DNA from: Myxococcales bacterium
Lineage (GTDB): Bacteria; Myxococcota_A; UBA796; GCA-2862545
Length of the DNA: 56,320 nucleotides
Assembly: GCA_019634415.1 (NCBI GenBank)
Contig: JAHQVJ010000199.1
Location: forward strand, 1-56,320
Reading direction: 5' to 3'
Positions 37,489-44,750 of this stretch are shown here, piece after piece. The translations under genes were made by a program, and so were the position numbers. The notes beneath the pieces were generated by a model that worked only from the letters and a program-made list of their open reading frames with translations, did no database searches and was not told the origin of the DNA. Position 1 is the stretch's first letter; each line of letters opens with the position of its first letter.

Positions 37489-37947
37489 ATGCGTAGCTGG
37501 ATCGTGCTTTTGGCTGTTGGATGTGCGGGTGCGGAACCGTCCGCGTTGGAAGCTCCGAATAGGGCGGGGCTGCTGCAGGGCGGGCAAGACGATGTGATAG
37601 TTCAGGGGGAGTGTCTCGAGGCCATGGCTCAGGGCCTGTTCGGGCAATCCATTGACGACATGATGGAAGACGAAGGCTGGGTTCAGCACGGCGTCAAGAA
37701 GAAGGCGCCCGCTGGAACATCGTTTACGTTCATGGGCGTCACGTGGTCCTGCCAGTGCGCACAGGGTTCATCCGAGCAATGCCAATGGCAGGCGCGGTGG
37801 GATCCCATCTTTGCCACGAGCGGATTGGAATGCACCGGCTCATGTGAGCCCGCTGCACCAGGTGCGATCCCCGCATCGTGCAAGGCCGTTCGGGTGTCGG
37901 GCGGCGTGTCGACCGAGCCTGCGCAGACCGAGACCTGTGGTGGCTGA
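37489..37947 (+). CDS. Lipoprotein of unknown function (accessory region, pair 1)
   Basis: 152 residues; GGGAG 5 bases before the ATG. Lipobox LLAVGC with Cys12. The mature part has seven further Cys (two as CQC), suggesting a disulfide-rich surface protein. No family recognised. Base composition is visibly less GC-rich than the chromosome to the left. The next gene starts 1 base after the stop. It forms the first of two lipoprotein-plus-membrane-protein pairs. Confidence 0.65.
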   Translation: MRSWIVLLAVGCAGAEPSALEAPNRAGLLQGGQDDVIVQGECLEAMAQGLFGQSIDDMMEDEGWVQHGVKKKAPAGTSFTFMGVTWSCQCAQGSSEQCQWQARWDPIFATSGLECTGSCEPAAPGAIPASCKAVRVSGGVSTEPAQTETCGG

Positions 37948-37948
37948 C

Positions 37949-38710
37949 ATGAGGCGCGTTGCTGCCGCGATCCTCGCGGTCTCCGCCGTGCTGATCGCCA
38001 TGCTGCTCTGGATGGCGCTGCCGCCTGACGAGCCCGAGCCCGAGCGCCGTCAGGCAGCCGTGACGCCGCGTGCAGTAGCGCCCCTACCCAGCGCTGTACC
38101 GACGCCCGCTGCTGCCCCCACGCCGCAACAGACGGCTGACTCCGCGTGGAGTGAGGCCGTGCTCGCCCTAGCCGAAGAATTGGACCACCAGATCACACAC
38201 TGCAATTTGGAGTTCCACGGGCGACAGAGTCTAACGAAAGAGACGAGCGGCAGCGTTCTGTTCCTGGCGTCGCGGATGGAGCTGCGCAACGGGGTGCTGT
38301 CGCTGGTCACACCGAGGCGGCCGGGTGCCATTCGCGTGCTGGCCTCGTTTGTGCTCGACAGCGAGCACGCCTACCGACTCACGTGGACGCCGCAACCCGA
38401 CACCCGCGTCATGGCGTGCGACGTCGAGCAGGTGCACGCCTCAGACCTCCAAGGCGACGCAGCCGATCTCGATATGCACGTGCTCGACGAGCATGGCAAC
38501 GAAGTGTCGGAGCAAGCCACCATCTTCGCTGGCATGGGGGAGCAGCTCGACGACGAGCTAGCAGACCTCGAGGCCAGCACGTCTGCCTACGATCGCGCGC
38601 TGGCGCGTCCTGATCTGACACCTGACGCGCGCGCGCTGCTCGAAGAATGGGCAGCTCAGCGCGCGCAAGCCATCGCAAGCGCCGAACCCGGCGTGTTCAT
38701 CCTGCAATGA
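37949..38710 (+). CDS. Single-TM protein with Pro-rich linker (pair 1)
   Basis: 253 residues. An N-terminal basic segment and TM helix (4-24) precede a Pro/Ala linker (28-65). A domain then begins with a helix, SEAVLALAEELDHQITHC, which resembles DEAIGELADLLDDIDANC in the protein at 39111. The C-terminal 90 residues are acidic and helical. Probably anchored in the inner membrane with a periplasmic domain. The stop overlaps the next start (ATGA). Function unknown. Confidence 0.65.
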   Translation: MRRVAAAILAVSAVLIAMLLWMALPPDEPEPERRQAAVTPRAVAPLPSAVPTPAAAPTPQQTADSAWSEAVLALAEELDHQITHCNLEFHGRQSLTKETSGSVLFLASRMELRNGVLSLVTPRRPGAIRVLASFVLDSEHAYRLTWTPQPDTRVMACDVEQVHASDLQGDAADLDMHVLDEHGNEVSEQATIFAGMGEQLDDELADLEASTSAYDRALARPDLTPDARALLEEWAAQRAQAIASAEPGVFILQ

Positions 38711-39111
38711 CCCTGGAGATCGAAATAAGACAAGCCCTGTTCGTCGCGGTCCTAATCGGCTGCGACTCAACTGGCATCGAGGCGCCCGCGACGCCGGCAC
38801 TGCTGAATGGCTCGGGCGGGCACATCTGCGACGACGAGCCCGATCCTGGCTCCCGCCTGGGCTGCTACCAAGAGGCGTGGGACGACATATGGTCCCAGTC
38901 TCACGACGACGACTCAGACGAGTGCGCGCGGCTCGCACGCAACATCGACGACCAGTTTCGCGCCTGCGTGCTGCTGCTCGATCTCGCGGGCGACACTTGC
39001 GGCCAGTACGGCGGCACGTCGCGCGAGTGCCAGTCTGCGCTTGACGGCGTGGACGACTGCGTAGATGCTGGGCAGCAGATGCAAGACGAGTACGAACGGC
39101 TGTGCACCTGA
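38707..39111 (+). CDS. Small Cys-rich lipoprotein (pair 2)
   Basis: 134 residues. The hydrophobic start ends in a lipobox-like VLIGC (Cys19) followed by Asp. Asp at +2 would, in enterobacteria, retain it at the inner membrane. The mature part is acidic with ten Cys in a helical layout (for example DECARLAR, FRACVLLLD, CQSALDGVDDC). No family recognised. Overlaps both neighbours (ATGA upstream, TGATG downstream). Confidence 0.62.
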   Translation: MTLEIEIRQALFVAVLIGCDSTGIEAPATPALLNGSGGHICDDEPDPGSRLGCYQEAWDDIWSQSHDDDSDECARLARNIDDQFRACVLLLDLAGDTCGQYGGTSRECQSALDGVDDCVDAGQQMQDEYERLCT

Positions 39112-39647
39112 TGCAACCACGCACCATGGCCCAGGGGCTCGGCATGGTGGCCGCTATGGGCGGCGCCGTGCTGCTCGTGATGACCTTAGGCTGGCCGAGG
39201 GACGAGCCTGCAGCGCAGCTCGTGGCCGAAGCTCCGGTGACGCAGGCCGCACCCGTTGTGGAGCCCGAGCCCGTTCCTGTGGAGCCCGAGCCCGTTCCTG
39301 TGGAGCCCGAGCCCGTTCCTGTCGAGCCCGAGCCCGAGCGTCAGCCGGTGCTGGCCACCGCCGAGCCGGAGCCCGTGAAACGAAGCGTAGCCACACGTCA
39401 AGCGGATGTCAGCGCCGAAGGCCCGACGCTCGACGAGGCGATCGGAGAGCTGGCAGACCTGCTCGACGACATCGACGCCAACTGCCCCGAGGCTGACGAC
39501 GACCCTGCGTTGTCGCGCGTCATGGGGACGGGCCGTGACCTGTTGGATCTGGCGTCACGGGACGGAGCCGGCGAGCACCTCGCGGCCTCAGTCGGCTCAG
39601 CGGCAGCCACGATCGAGAGCTTTGCCGACCGGGCCTGCGCACCGTAG
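39111..39647 (+). CDS. Single-TM protein with PVEPE repeat linker (pair 2)
   Basis: 178 residues (an ATG at 39126 is also possible). The TM helix lies at about 10-28. A repetitive linker of seven-residue units (VEPEPVP) encoded by a 21-bp tandem repeat follows, then a helical domain starting DEAIGELADLLDDIDANCPE and ending in Cys. The layout and the domain-start helix mirror the protein at 37949, so the two pairs probably arose by duplication. A strong hairpin follows the stop. Confidence 0.65.
   Translation: MQPRTMAQGLGMVAAMGGAVLLVMTLGWPRDEPAAQLVAEAPVTQAAPVVEPEPVPVEPEPVPVEPEPVPVEPEPERQPVLATAEPEPVKRSVATRQADVSAEGPTLDEAIGELADLLDDIDANCPEADDDPALSRVMGTGRDLLDLASRDGAGEHLAASVGSAAATIESFADRACAP
39261..39335 (+). 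repeat. 21-bp tandem repeat, about 3.6 units
   Basis: Units at 39261-39281, 39282-39302, 39303-39323 (one base changed) and a partial unit to 39335. In frame, each encodes seven residues, so copy-number change alters the linker length without shifting the frame. Confidence 0.85.
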
Positions 39648-39653
39648 CGGGTG

Positions 39654-39682
39654 GCCTACAGCGTCACGGTGGCGCTGTAGGC
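39654..39682 (+). terminator. 10-bp hairpin after the four-gene cluster
   Basis: GCCTACAGCG (39654-39663) and its exact complement (39673-39682) with a 9-nt loop start 6 bases after the stop codon. There is no T tract, but position and stability suggest a transcript end. Confidence 0.5.
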
Positions 39683-39763
39683 GAACCCCACGAGCGCGGG
39701 GCTGCCTCTGCGTTGATCACGATGCCACCGCCCGAGTACGGCCCCCCCCCACAGGTGTGGGGC

Positions 39764-39946
39764 CTAGTGGGTCGGATCACGAACTCCCAGGAGAAGTCTC
39801 TCCTGGTTCTCGCGACCATCCAGGGTTCGGTAGCAGTACCGCCCGACGTTCGCGAGGATCTCGTCTGCCGTCTTCTTCCAGACAAAGGGCTTGGGTCTTC
39901 GTTCCACGCTTCCAGGAACTCCAGGATCGCAGCCTCGAGGCGCCGT
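39764..39946 (-). pseudogene. IS630 transposase, C-terminal remnant
   Basis: Reading leftwards, RLEAAILEFLEAWNEDP is in one frame, then PKPFVWKKTADEILANVGRY in another, ending at a stop formed by the terminal repeat. WNEDPKPFVW(T/K)KTADEIL is the well-known end of IS630-family DDE transposases. One frameshift near 39895 and loss of everything upstream make it dead. Confidence 0.75.
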
Positions 39947-40416
39947 CGTGATTCCCACCCCGCGTCGGATCCTCATCGCCCGAGATCCGGTCGACATCCG
40001 CAAGGGCATTGCCGGCCTCGCTGCGGTCTGCGAGGTTCACCTCGGCGAGGAGCCGTTGGATGGCACGCTCTTCGTGTTCTCCAACAGGAGCCGCAAGGGC
40101 CTCAGGATGTTGATCTGGACCCACGGCGGCTTCCTGATGCTCTACAAGAAGCTGGAGAAGGGACGGTTCCGCTGGCCGCCGCTGGAAGCAGATCGAGGCA
40201 CCGTGACGCCGGCGGAACTCGCTGCGCTGATGGAAGGGCTACCACCCAGGCGATGGGCTTCGAGCAGGTGGTTCTCCTGCTCCGTGAGTTCGATGAGCTA
40301 CGGTCCGGGACCAGACGCCATGGGTACCTCCTGTACCCGGTCGTTCGTCCGCCACCACCGCACGAATCCCTTGAACCGGCAATCTTCTTCGTCGGCTTAC
40401 TTGCGACCTGACCCAC
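39767..40416. mobile_element. Degenerate IS630-family element with an IS66 fragment inside
   Basis: The outer ends are inverted repeats (GTGGGTC at the left, GACCCAC at the right, with further imperfect pairing), each bordered by TA (39765-39766 and 40417-40418), the IS630/Tc1-mariner target duplication. Minus-strand remnants of an IS630 transposase sit at both ends: the C-terminus at 39764-39946 and the N-terminus at 40259-40321 (LIELTEQENHLLEA after an in-frame TAG). An IS66 tnpB fragment replaces the middle. Total 650 bp, inactive. Confidence 0.72.
39948..40253 (+). pseudogene. tnpB: IS66 accessory protein TnpB (Orf2) fragment
   Basis: About 102 codons: IPTPRRILIARDPVDIRKGI, GTLFVFSNRSRKGLRMLIWT and LYKKLEKGRFRWPP match TnpB of IS66 elements almost end to end. 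The usual C-terminal end is missing and the frame runs on into unrelated sequence. No tnpA or tnpC is near. It sits inside the IS630 remnant, replacing its middle. Confidence 0.78.
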
Positions 40417-40431
40417 TAGCGCCCGGCGCTC

Positions 40432-40533
40432 CTACCACCGTGCCCCAACTGGTGCAGACGCTCGGCTGGTCGCGCCCGACCGCACGGCGAGTGCCGCGTT
40501 CACGATGCGGTCCCGGGAGAGTGCCGCTGCCAT
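40432..40533 (-). pseudogene. Truncated tetR gene fragment
   Basis: 33 codons. The first 16 (MAAALSRDRIVNAALA) equal the start of the intact tetR at 36529; after the repeat boundary the frame continues in unrelated sequence to a stop. The DNA-binding helices are lost. Confidence 0.8.
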
Positions 40534-40750
40534 GACGCCCTGTAATCGGACTCGCCCGGCGGGCTCGAGGGACTCCTTGCTCGCGGCCCGCTTACACTGT
40601 AAGCTTACAGCGTAAGCAACCCGCCGAGGCCTCCATGTGGATCCGACAAGCCATTCCCACGCGCCGCGCAGCCGTGCGACGAGACGACGCCAAGTGGCTG
40701 CGCGAGAGGGTCGTCGACCTCGCCACGCCCAGGCACGCGCTGGCCGAGGC
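40486..40750. repeat. Imperfect direct repeat, right copy
   Basis: 265 bases matching 36482-36748. Here the peptidase side is complete and the tetR side is cut. Together the copies bound 3.7 kb of accessory DNA. Confidence 0.85.
40590..40617. promoter_or_regulatory. Putative TetR operator, right copy
   Basis: A 28-bp near-perfect palindrome with a perfect 14-bp core CTGTAAGCTTACAG (40597-40610) and GCTTAC/GTAAGC outer arms. It is more symmetrical than the left copy and lies 18 bases before the intact peptidase ATG. The distant intact TetR could still control this gene. Confidence 0.68.
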
Positions 40751-41504
40751 CGCAGCCAACCGACGCACGGCCGACATCCTCGGCCAGCTGCTCTCGGACT
40801 ACGGCTACCGGGTTCGACTGCAGGGCCGACACCGCAACGTGGTGGCGCTGCCCGATGGACCTGGACCATACACGCTCGTCGCTGCGCACTACGACTCGGT
40901 GCCACGCACACCGGGGGCCGACGACAACGCCAGCGCCTTGGCCGTCTTGCTGGGCGCCGCCAAGCGGAACCTTCCTGGCGTGGCCTTCGTGTGCTTCAAC
41001 CGTGAGGAAGACGGCATGCTCGGATCGGCCGACTTCGTCGACTGGCTCGCTACACCCGAGGCGCCGCCCATCGATGCGGTCCACGTGCTGGAGATGGTGG
41101 GCTACACCGACCCCAGGCCAGGCGCACAGCGCGTTCCCGCGGGCATCCCGCACTGGATGGTGCCCCGCGACAGAGGCGACTTCGTGGCGTTGGTGGGCCT
41201 GGGTGCTGGCCACCGCCTGGCTCGACAGGTGCGCCGCACAGCCGAGAACACCCTCGGCGCACCTCCCGTCTTGTCGCTGCAGGCGCCAGCGGCCCTGCTC
41301 GGCTGGGCCCCCGATCTGGGCCGCAGCGACCACCTTCCCTTCGTACAGCGAGGCAGGCCTGCTGTGATGTGGACCGACACCGCAGAGTTCCGCACCCCGC
41401 ACTACCACCGCCTCACCGACGCGCCCGACACCCTCGACTACGAGTTCATGGCCTCGGTCCTCACGCTGCTCGACGCCACCCTGCGACAGCGCGAAGGAGT
41501 GTAG
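40635..41504 (+). CDS. M28-family zinc aminopeptidase-like protein
   Basis: 289 residues, no signal peptide, so probably cytoplasmic. Metal ligands and catalytic residues of family M28 are in place: His85 in AHYDS, Asp97 in GADDN, Glu124/Glu125 in FNREED, Glu153 in LEMVG (usually Asp), and His258 in PHYHRLTD. SDHLPF (231-236) is also typical. M28 enzymes remove N-terminal residues or cyclise/cleave small peptides. It is probably regulated by the TetR repressor through the palindrome upstream. The N-terminal 38 residues are duplicated at 36633. Confidence 0.88.
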   Translation: MWIRQAIPTRRAAVRRDDAKWLRERVVDLATPRHALAEAAANRRTADILGQLLSDYGYRVRLQGRHRNVVALPDGPGPYTLVAAHYDSVPRTPGADDNASALAVLLGAAKRNLPGVAFVCFNREEDGMLGSADFVDWLATPEAPPIDAVHVLEMVGYTDPRPGAQRVPAGIPHWMVPRDRGDFVALVGLGAGHRLARQVRRTAENTLGAPPVLSLQAPAALLGWAPDLGRSDHLPFVQRGRPAVMWTDTAEFRTPHYHRLTDAPDTLDYEFMASVLTLLDATLRQREGV

Positions 41505-41513
41505 GACGCGCTG

Positions 41514-41558
41514 TTGACTGGACGGCCACATCGTGGTTTATTAATGAACACGTGTTCA
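41514..41558 (+). promoter_or_regulatory. Promoter with 14-bp palindromic operator
   Basis: TTGACT (41514-41519), a 17-base spacer and TTTATT (41537-41542) form a sigma-70-like promoter. A perfect palindrome TGAACACGTGTTCA (41545-41558) immediately follows, where transcription would start. A repressor bound there would block the two-gene operon. This site differs from the TetR operator 0.9 kb to the left, so another regulator is needed. Confidence 0.6.
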
Positions 41559-41575
41559 GTACCAGGAGGTGTCGC

Positions 41576-42685
41576 ATGGCCATTAGCATGGCGTGTGGTG
41601 ACGGGCCTGCAGCCTTGTTCGACCAGCTGTGGGACGAGACCCTGCTCGCAGAGTTCCTCGGTGAGTTCTCCGACGGGGCTGGCCCCGGCGATGGTCACCC
41701 CGTGGACCACCAGGCGCAGTCCGCCTTGACCGACATCACCGAGCTGTCCAACGACCGTGGCTTCGGGGCCATCGTGAGGGCACTGCCGTCGGACCACCCC
41801 CTCTGGAGAGCTGTGCCCTCGAGCCCTCCGCACGACCTCGCCCTGGCGCTGTGGCTCGGGGATCGCACGCTGTTTCGACGAATCCACGCGACACACGGTC
41901 TCGGGCAGCCTCAGCCATTCCGAGAGTTCTACGGACGCCAGCCCCAGCCCCACGCAGCCGTGGACGACGCGCTCGACCAGGGTGTAGCTGCGGATCTGGG
42001 GGCAGGCTTCGCCCGCGCCGGGCACGGCGGTCGCTGCCGAGTCCGATCGCACACCACCTCCTCCGGGGGGTACCTGTTCGAGATCCGGAGGGGATCGCCC
42101 CGCCGTCGGCGCACCGCCGTGGTGGAGGGCGCCTCGCGAGCACGCCTGCTGACCTACAGACCCGAGCGCGTGGAGCGCGTGTTCTTCGAGCCGAGCTCGG
42201 GACTGCTCCGCATCGCAAGCCGACACGCCGACACGATCCGGTTGGTTCGAGCGGTGTTGGGCACACACCTGCACGATGACCCCGACTGGTTCTCCATTCG
42301 ACAGGTCCTCTCCCTCGCCCCCCTCACGAACCAGGGAGCCACTGCCCTTAGGCCAGTCCCTGGCCTCGCCAGGGTGTCGCTCCGGGAGCTCGAGATCGAG
42401 CTGCCACACCAACCCCCGCACGCGACCCTCGTGCTTCGCGCCAGCGACGTGCTGGGCTTGATGGACCGCTACGGACGGGTCGACATCCGGGACGGCCGCC
42501 CGGTCTACGCGCGCTTCGCCCTGCATCCGACGGGCGGTGGGTGTCCGAGCACCGTGCACCTCCGCCTGCACAACCGAGTCAGCTACGACTGGCGACGCCA
42601 CGAAGACACCACCAACAGATTCCTGACCGACCGCGGCTTCCGTCTGCCTGCCGCACAGGCGCGCGCCGCAGCGAGGGCAGCATGA
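41576..42685 (+). CDS. Unknown protein, first gene of a palindrome-controlled pair
   Basis: 369 residues; AGGAGG lies 6 bases before the ATG, one of the best ribosome-binding sites in the window. No signal peptide or TM helix, so cytoplasmic. No family recognised with confidence. Visible features are a helical acidic N-terminal quarter (10-60), a basic stretch near 175 (RRGSPRRRR), a beta-rich middle, and a C-terminal NRVSYDWRRHEDTTNRFLTDRGF-type helix that looks conserved. The stop overlaps the next start (ATGA), so the two products are made together. Confidence 0.7.
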   Translation: MAISMACGDGPAALFDQLWDETLLAEFLGEFSDGAGPGDGHPVDHQAQSALTDITELSNDRGFGAIVRALPSDHPLWRAVPSSPPHDLALALWLGDRTLFRRIHATHGLGQPQPFREFYGRQPQPHAAVDDALDQGVAADLGAGFARAGHGGRCRVRSHTTSSGGYLFEIRRGSPRRRRTAVVEGASRARLLTYRPERVERVFFEPSSGLLRIASRHADTIRLVRAVLGTHLHDDPDWFSIRQVLSLAPLTNQGATALRPVPGLARVSLRELEIELPHQPPHATLVLRASDVLGLMDRYGRVDIRDGRPVYARFALHPTGGGCPSTVHLRLHNRVSYDWRRHEDTTNRFLTDRGFRLPAAQARAAARAA

Positions 42686-43782
42686 TGAAGCGACTCTGGA
42701 GAGCCATGGCCACCGAGTGGCCCATCGGAGGGCCGCGCCCCTTGGTGGTGGACCGACTCGGAGTACACACGGTTCGCTACGCCGACGACCTGGGATGGTG
42801 GGTGCGGCGTCCCTTGGTGGTGGGCGATCCGTACCCCAGCCAGGGGTGTGAGCACGGACGAGTGGTCACCGGGACCTCGCCTGCGGATGTCTGGGCCATC
42901 TGCACCGGAAGTCCGCCATGCTGCGACGCCACGCCCCTGTCCACCACGCAGGTGGTCGAGCTGGACGTGCATCAGCTCGTCGTCCGACTCCGACGGAGCC
43001 TCGGTGTCCGCGGAGCGCACAGCGTGCCCCGCTGGGATGCCATCGCCCTGCTCGGGATTCGCACCTTCGGAAGCCGCACCGTGTCGTTCGCCCTGATTCC
43101 CAGGCCGTCGGCCCTGCCGCAGGGGGCCATCGAGGACTGGATCGCGGCAAGACCTGGCATGGCCCACGTGTTCGTCACCCCGAGCCGCGACGAGCTGCCC
43201 AGCCGGCTCACCCCCCGGCCGGGCGTCGCGTGGCTGTGTCTCGAGGACACGTGGCGACCCATCTACACCGAAGGCCCATGTCCCCCCCCCGCAGCGGAGA
43301 TGGATCTGTCGGACCTGGTCCTGTTCGGTCTGATCCCGATGGAGTCCGGCTTCGAGGCGCTCCTGTGGCCCCGATTCGCCCTGGTGCTGGCCGGGGAGCG
43401 CACCGTGTATGCCGGTCGCGCGCTTCCCCTGCGGCGCCGGCCGCGCATGAGCCGCCTGCTCGGTGCACTGGCGGCACGACCGAGCGAGTGGGTCTGCCGA
43501 CGAGATCTGCTGCTGCACGTCTTCGACGACGAGATCACCAGCACCGGGCGATACCTCACGGAGCCCACGCGTCTGGAGCGACGGCTGCGGCAGCTCGTGA
43601 GCGGGCTGTCTGCGCTCCTTCGGTCCACGGAGCCAGGCACGGACAGCGATCTTCCGGATCGACCCATCCAGAACCTCCGCTCCCGGAGCGACCTCGAGGG
43701 TGGGTATCGGCTGGCGCTGCCTTCCCCACAGGTGCTCGTCGTCGACCCACCTAGCGCCGGGCTCGGTTCAAGGTATGCATGA
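42682..43782 (+). CDS. Unknown protein with C-terminal OmpR-like winged helix
   Basis: 366 residues. The N-terminal 240 residues are not recognised and contain five Cys between 50 and 90. The C-terminal 110 residues read as an OmpR/PhoB-type DNA-binding domain: LLGALAARPSEWVCRRDLLLHVF, an arginine-rich recognition-helix region (LERRLRQLVSGLSALLR), and a closing hairpin SDLEGGYRLAL. It could be a non-canonical regulator whose sensor partner is the upstream protein. The 3' end overlaps the convergent gene by 32 bases. Confidence 0.7.
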   Translation: MMKRLWRAMATEWPIGGPRPLVVDRLGVHTVRYADDLGWWVRRPLVVGDPYPSQGCEHGRVVTGTSPADVWAICTGSPPCCDATPLSTTQVVELDVHQLVVRLRRSLGVRGAHSVPRWDAIALLGIRTFGSRTVSFALIPRPSALPQGAIEDWIAARPGMAHVFVTPSRDELPSRLTPRPGVAWLCLEDTWRPIYTEGPCPPPAAEMDLSDLVLFGLIPMESGFEALLWPRFALVLAGERTVYAGRALPLRRRPRMSRLLGALAARPSEWVCRRDLLLHVFDDEITSTGRYLTEPTRLERRLRQLVSGLSALLRSTEPGTDSDLPDRPIQNLRSRSDLEGGYRLALPSPQVLVVDPPSAGLGSRYA

Positions 43783-44689
43783 CGGCTCGATCGAGCAGCG
43801 TGTCGAAGCCCTCTTCGTGCAGACGGCTCTTCCACTCCACCCCCGACCGATCCAGCACCAAGGCTGCCGCCAGCCCCAGGGCGTGGGGGTAGTCGGCGCC
43901 CACGGACAGACCATCATCGAGCCAGTCCTGGGGCTGCAAGCGCCGCTCGGGCACACCGAGGGTCATCAGCAGCGAGCGAGCCTCGGGGTTGGTGACCACC
44001 TGTAGCTCCACGTAGGCAGCGATCCCCTCGTGCAGCTCCTGCTGCCGGATGGTGCGGGGCAAGGTGGGATGGGCCGCACGCAGGTTGTGAGAGTGCTTCC
44101 TGCGCGCGGTCACGAGCCGCTGAACGGACTGCGGCGTGGCTCCTCGCTCGATCACGTCCCGGGCGAGCACGACCATCTGCCTGGCCTCGGCCTCGGCGGA
44201 GGGCACGTTCCGCATGGCCCAGGCCGTGTCCGGCGCTGCCCCTCGCGGATGCATCTGCCGATAGTCCAGCTCGTGCTTGTACTGGTGGATGTGGAAGAGC
44301 TGATGGACCACGGCTGCCACCACCTCCTCCAGGTGCAGCCCCTCACGGCCCTCCACCACCTCGATGCGAAACGCGTCCCGCTCGCGAACCAGCGCTACCT
44401 TCGGGCGCTTGGGCGCGCGCCGGCGACCGACGACGCGCGCGGGTACCGGCAACCCTGCACAGGTCGCCTCCTCGGAGCGGCCCACGCGGAGCCGAACCCC
44501 CTCGGCGGTGTGGTAGTCCACCCCGACCAGCGTGGGTCGCCAGCCAGGCCAAGCGCCCTCCACCGACTGAGCCACGGATCGCGCCGTCCAGAGCACGCCC
44601 ACGGCCCTCGACACGCTGTCGCACACCTCGGCCTTGCTGGGGCGTCCCCATGCCGCCGAGGCCATTACCACGAACCACCACCAAACCAC
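43751..44689 (-). CDS. Secreted protein with relic gluzincin metalloprotease motif
   Basis: 312 residues from a GTG at 44689 (AGG 5 bases upstream), giving a signal peptide VWWWFVVMASAAWG. Longer starts would run into the divergent kinase gene. VVHQLFHIHQ stands where a zinc HExxH would be, with Gln replacing the catalytic Glu. QELHEGIAAYVEL is like the downstream EGxAxYxE helix of many gluzincins. It may be a catalytically dead binding protein or use unusual chemistry. No close family recognised. Confidence 0.62.
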   Translation of the reverse strand: MVWWWFVVMASAAWGRPSKAEVCDSVSRAVGVLWTARSVAQSVEGAWPGWRPTLVGVDYHTAEGVRLRVGRSEEATCAGLPVPARVVGRRRAPKRPKVALVRERDAFRIEVVEGREGLHLEEVVAAVVHQLFHIHQYKHELDYRQMHPRGAAPDTAWAMRNVPSAEAEARQMVVLARDVIERGATPQSVQRLVTARRKHSHNLRAAHPTLPRTIRQQELHEGIAAYVELQVVTNPEARSLLMTLGVPERRLQPQDWLDDGLSVGADYPHALGLAAALVLDRSGVEWKSRLHEEGFDTLLDRAVMHTLNRARR

Positions 44690-44750
44690 GGCTACCTGGT
44701 AGCACTGCCAGGTTCCCTCCGGCCAGACGTGACAGCGATAGAGGTTGATC

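Noticed and set aside
36749..40485. Integrative element with integrase and att sites at the tRNA-Pro gene
   Set aside because: No integrase gene and no duplicate of the tRNA 3' end were found; the boundaries are the tetR/peptidase repeats instead.
39948..40535. Functional IS66 element
   Set aside because: Only a tnpB-like fragment exists; tnpA, tnpC and IS66 ends are absent and the frame runs on into unrelated DNA.
41545..41558. The 14-bp palindrome as a second site for the TetR at 35990
   Set aside because: Its half-site (TGAACAC) does not resemble the TGTAAGC half-site found next to tetR.
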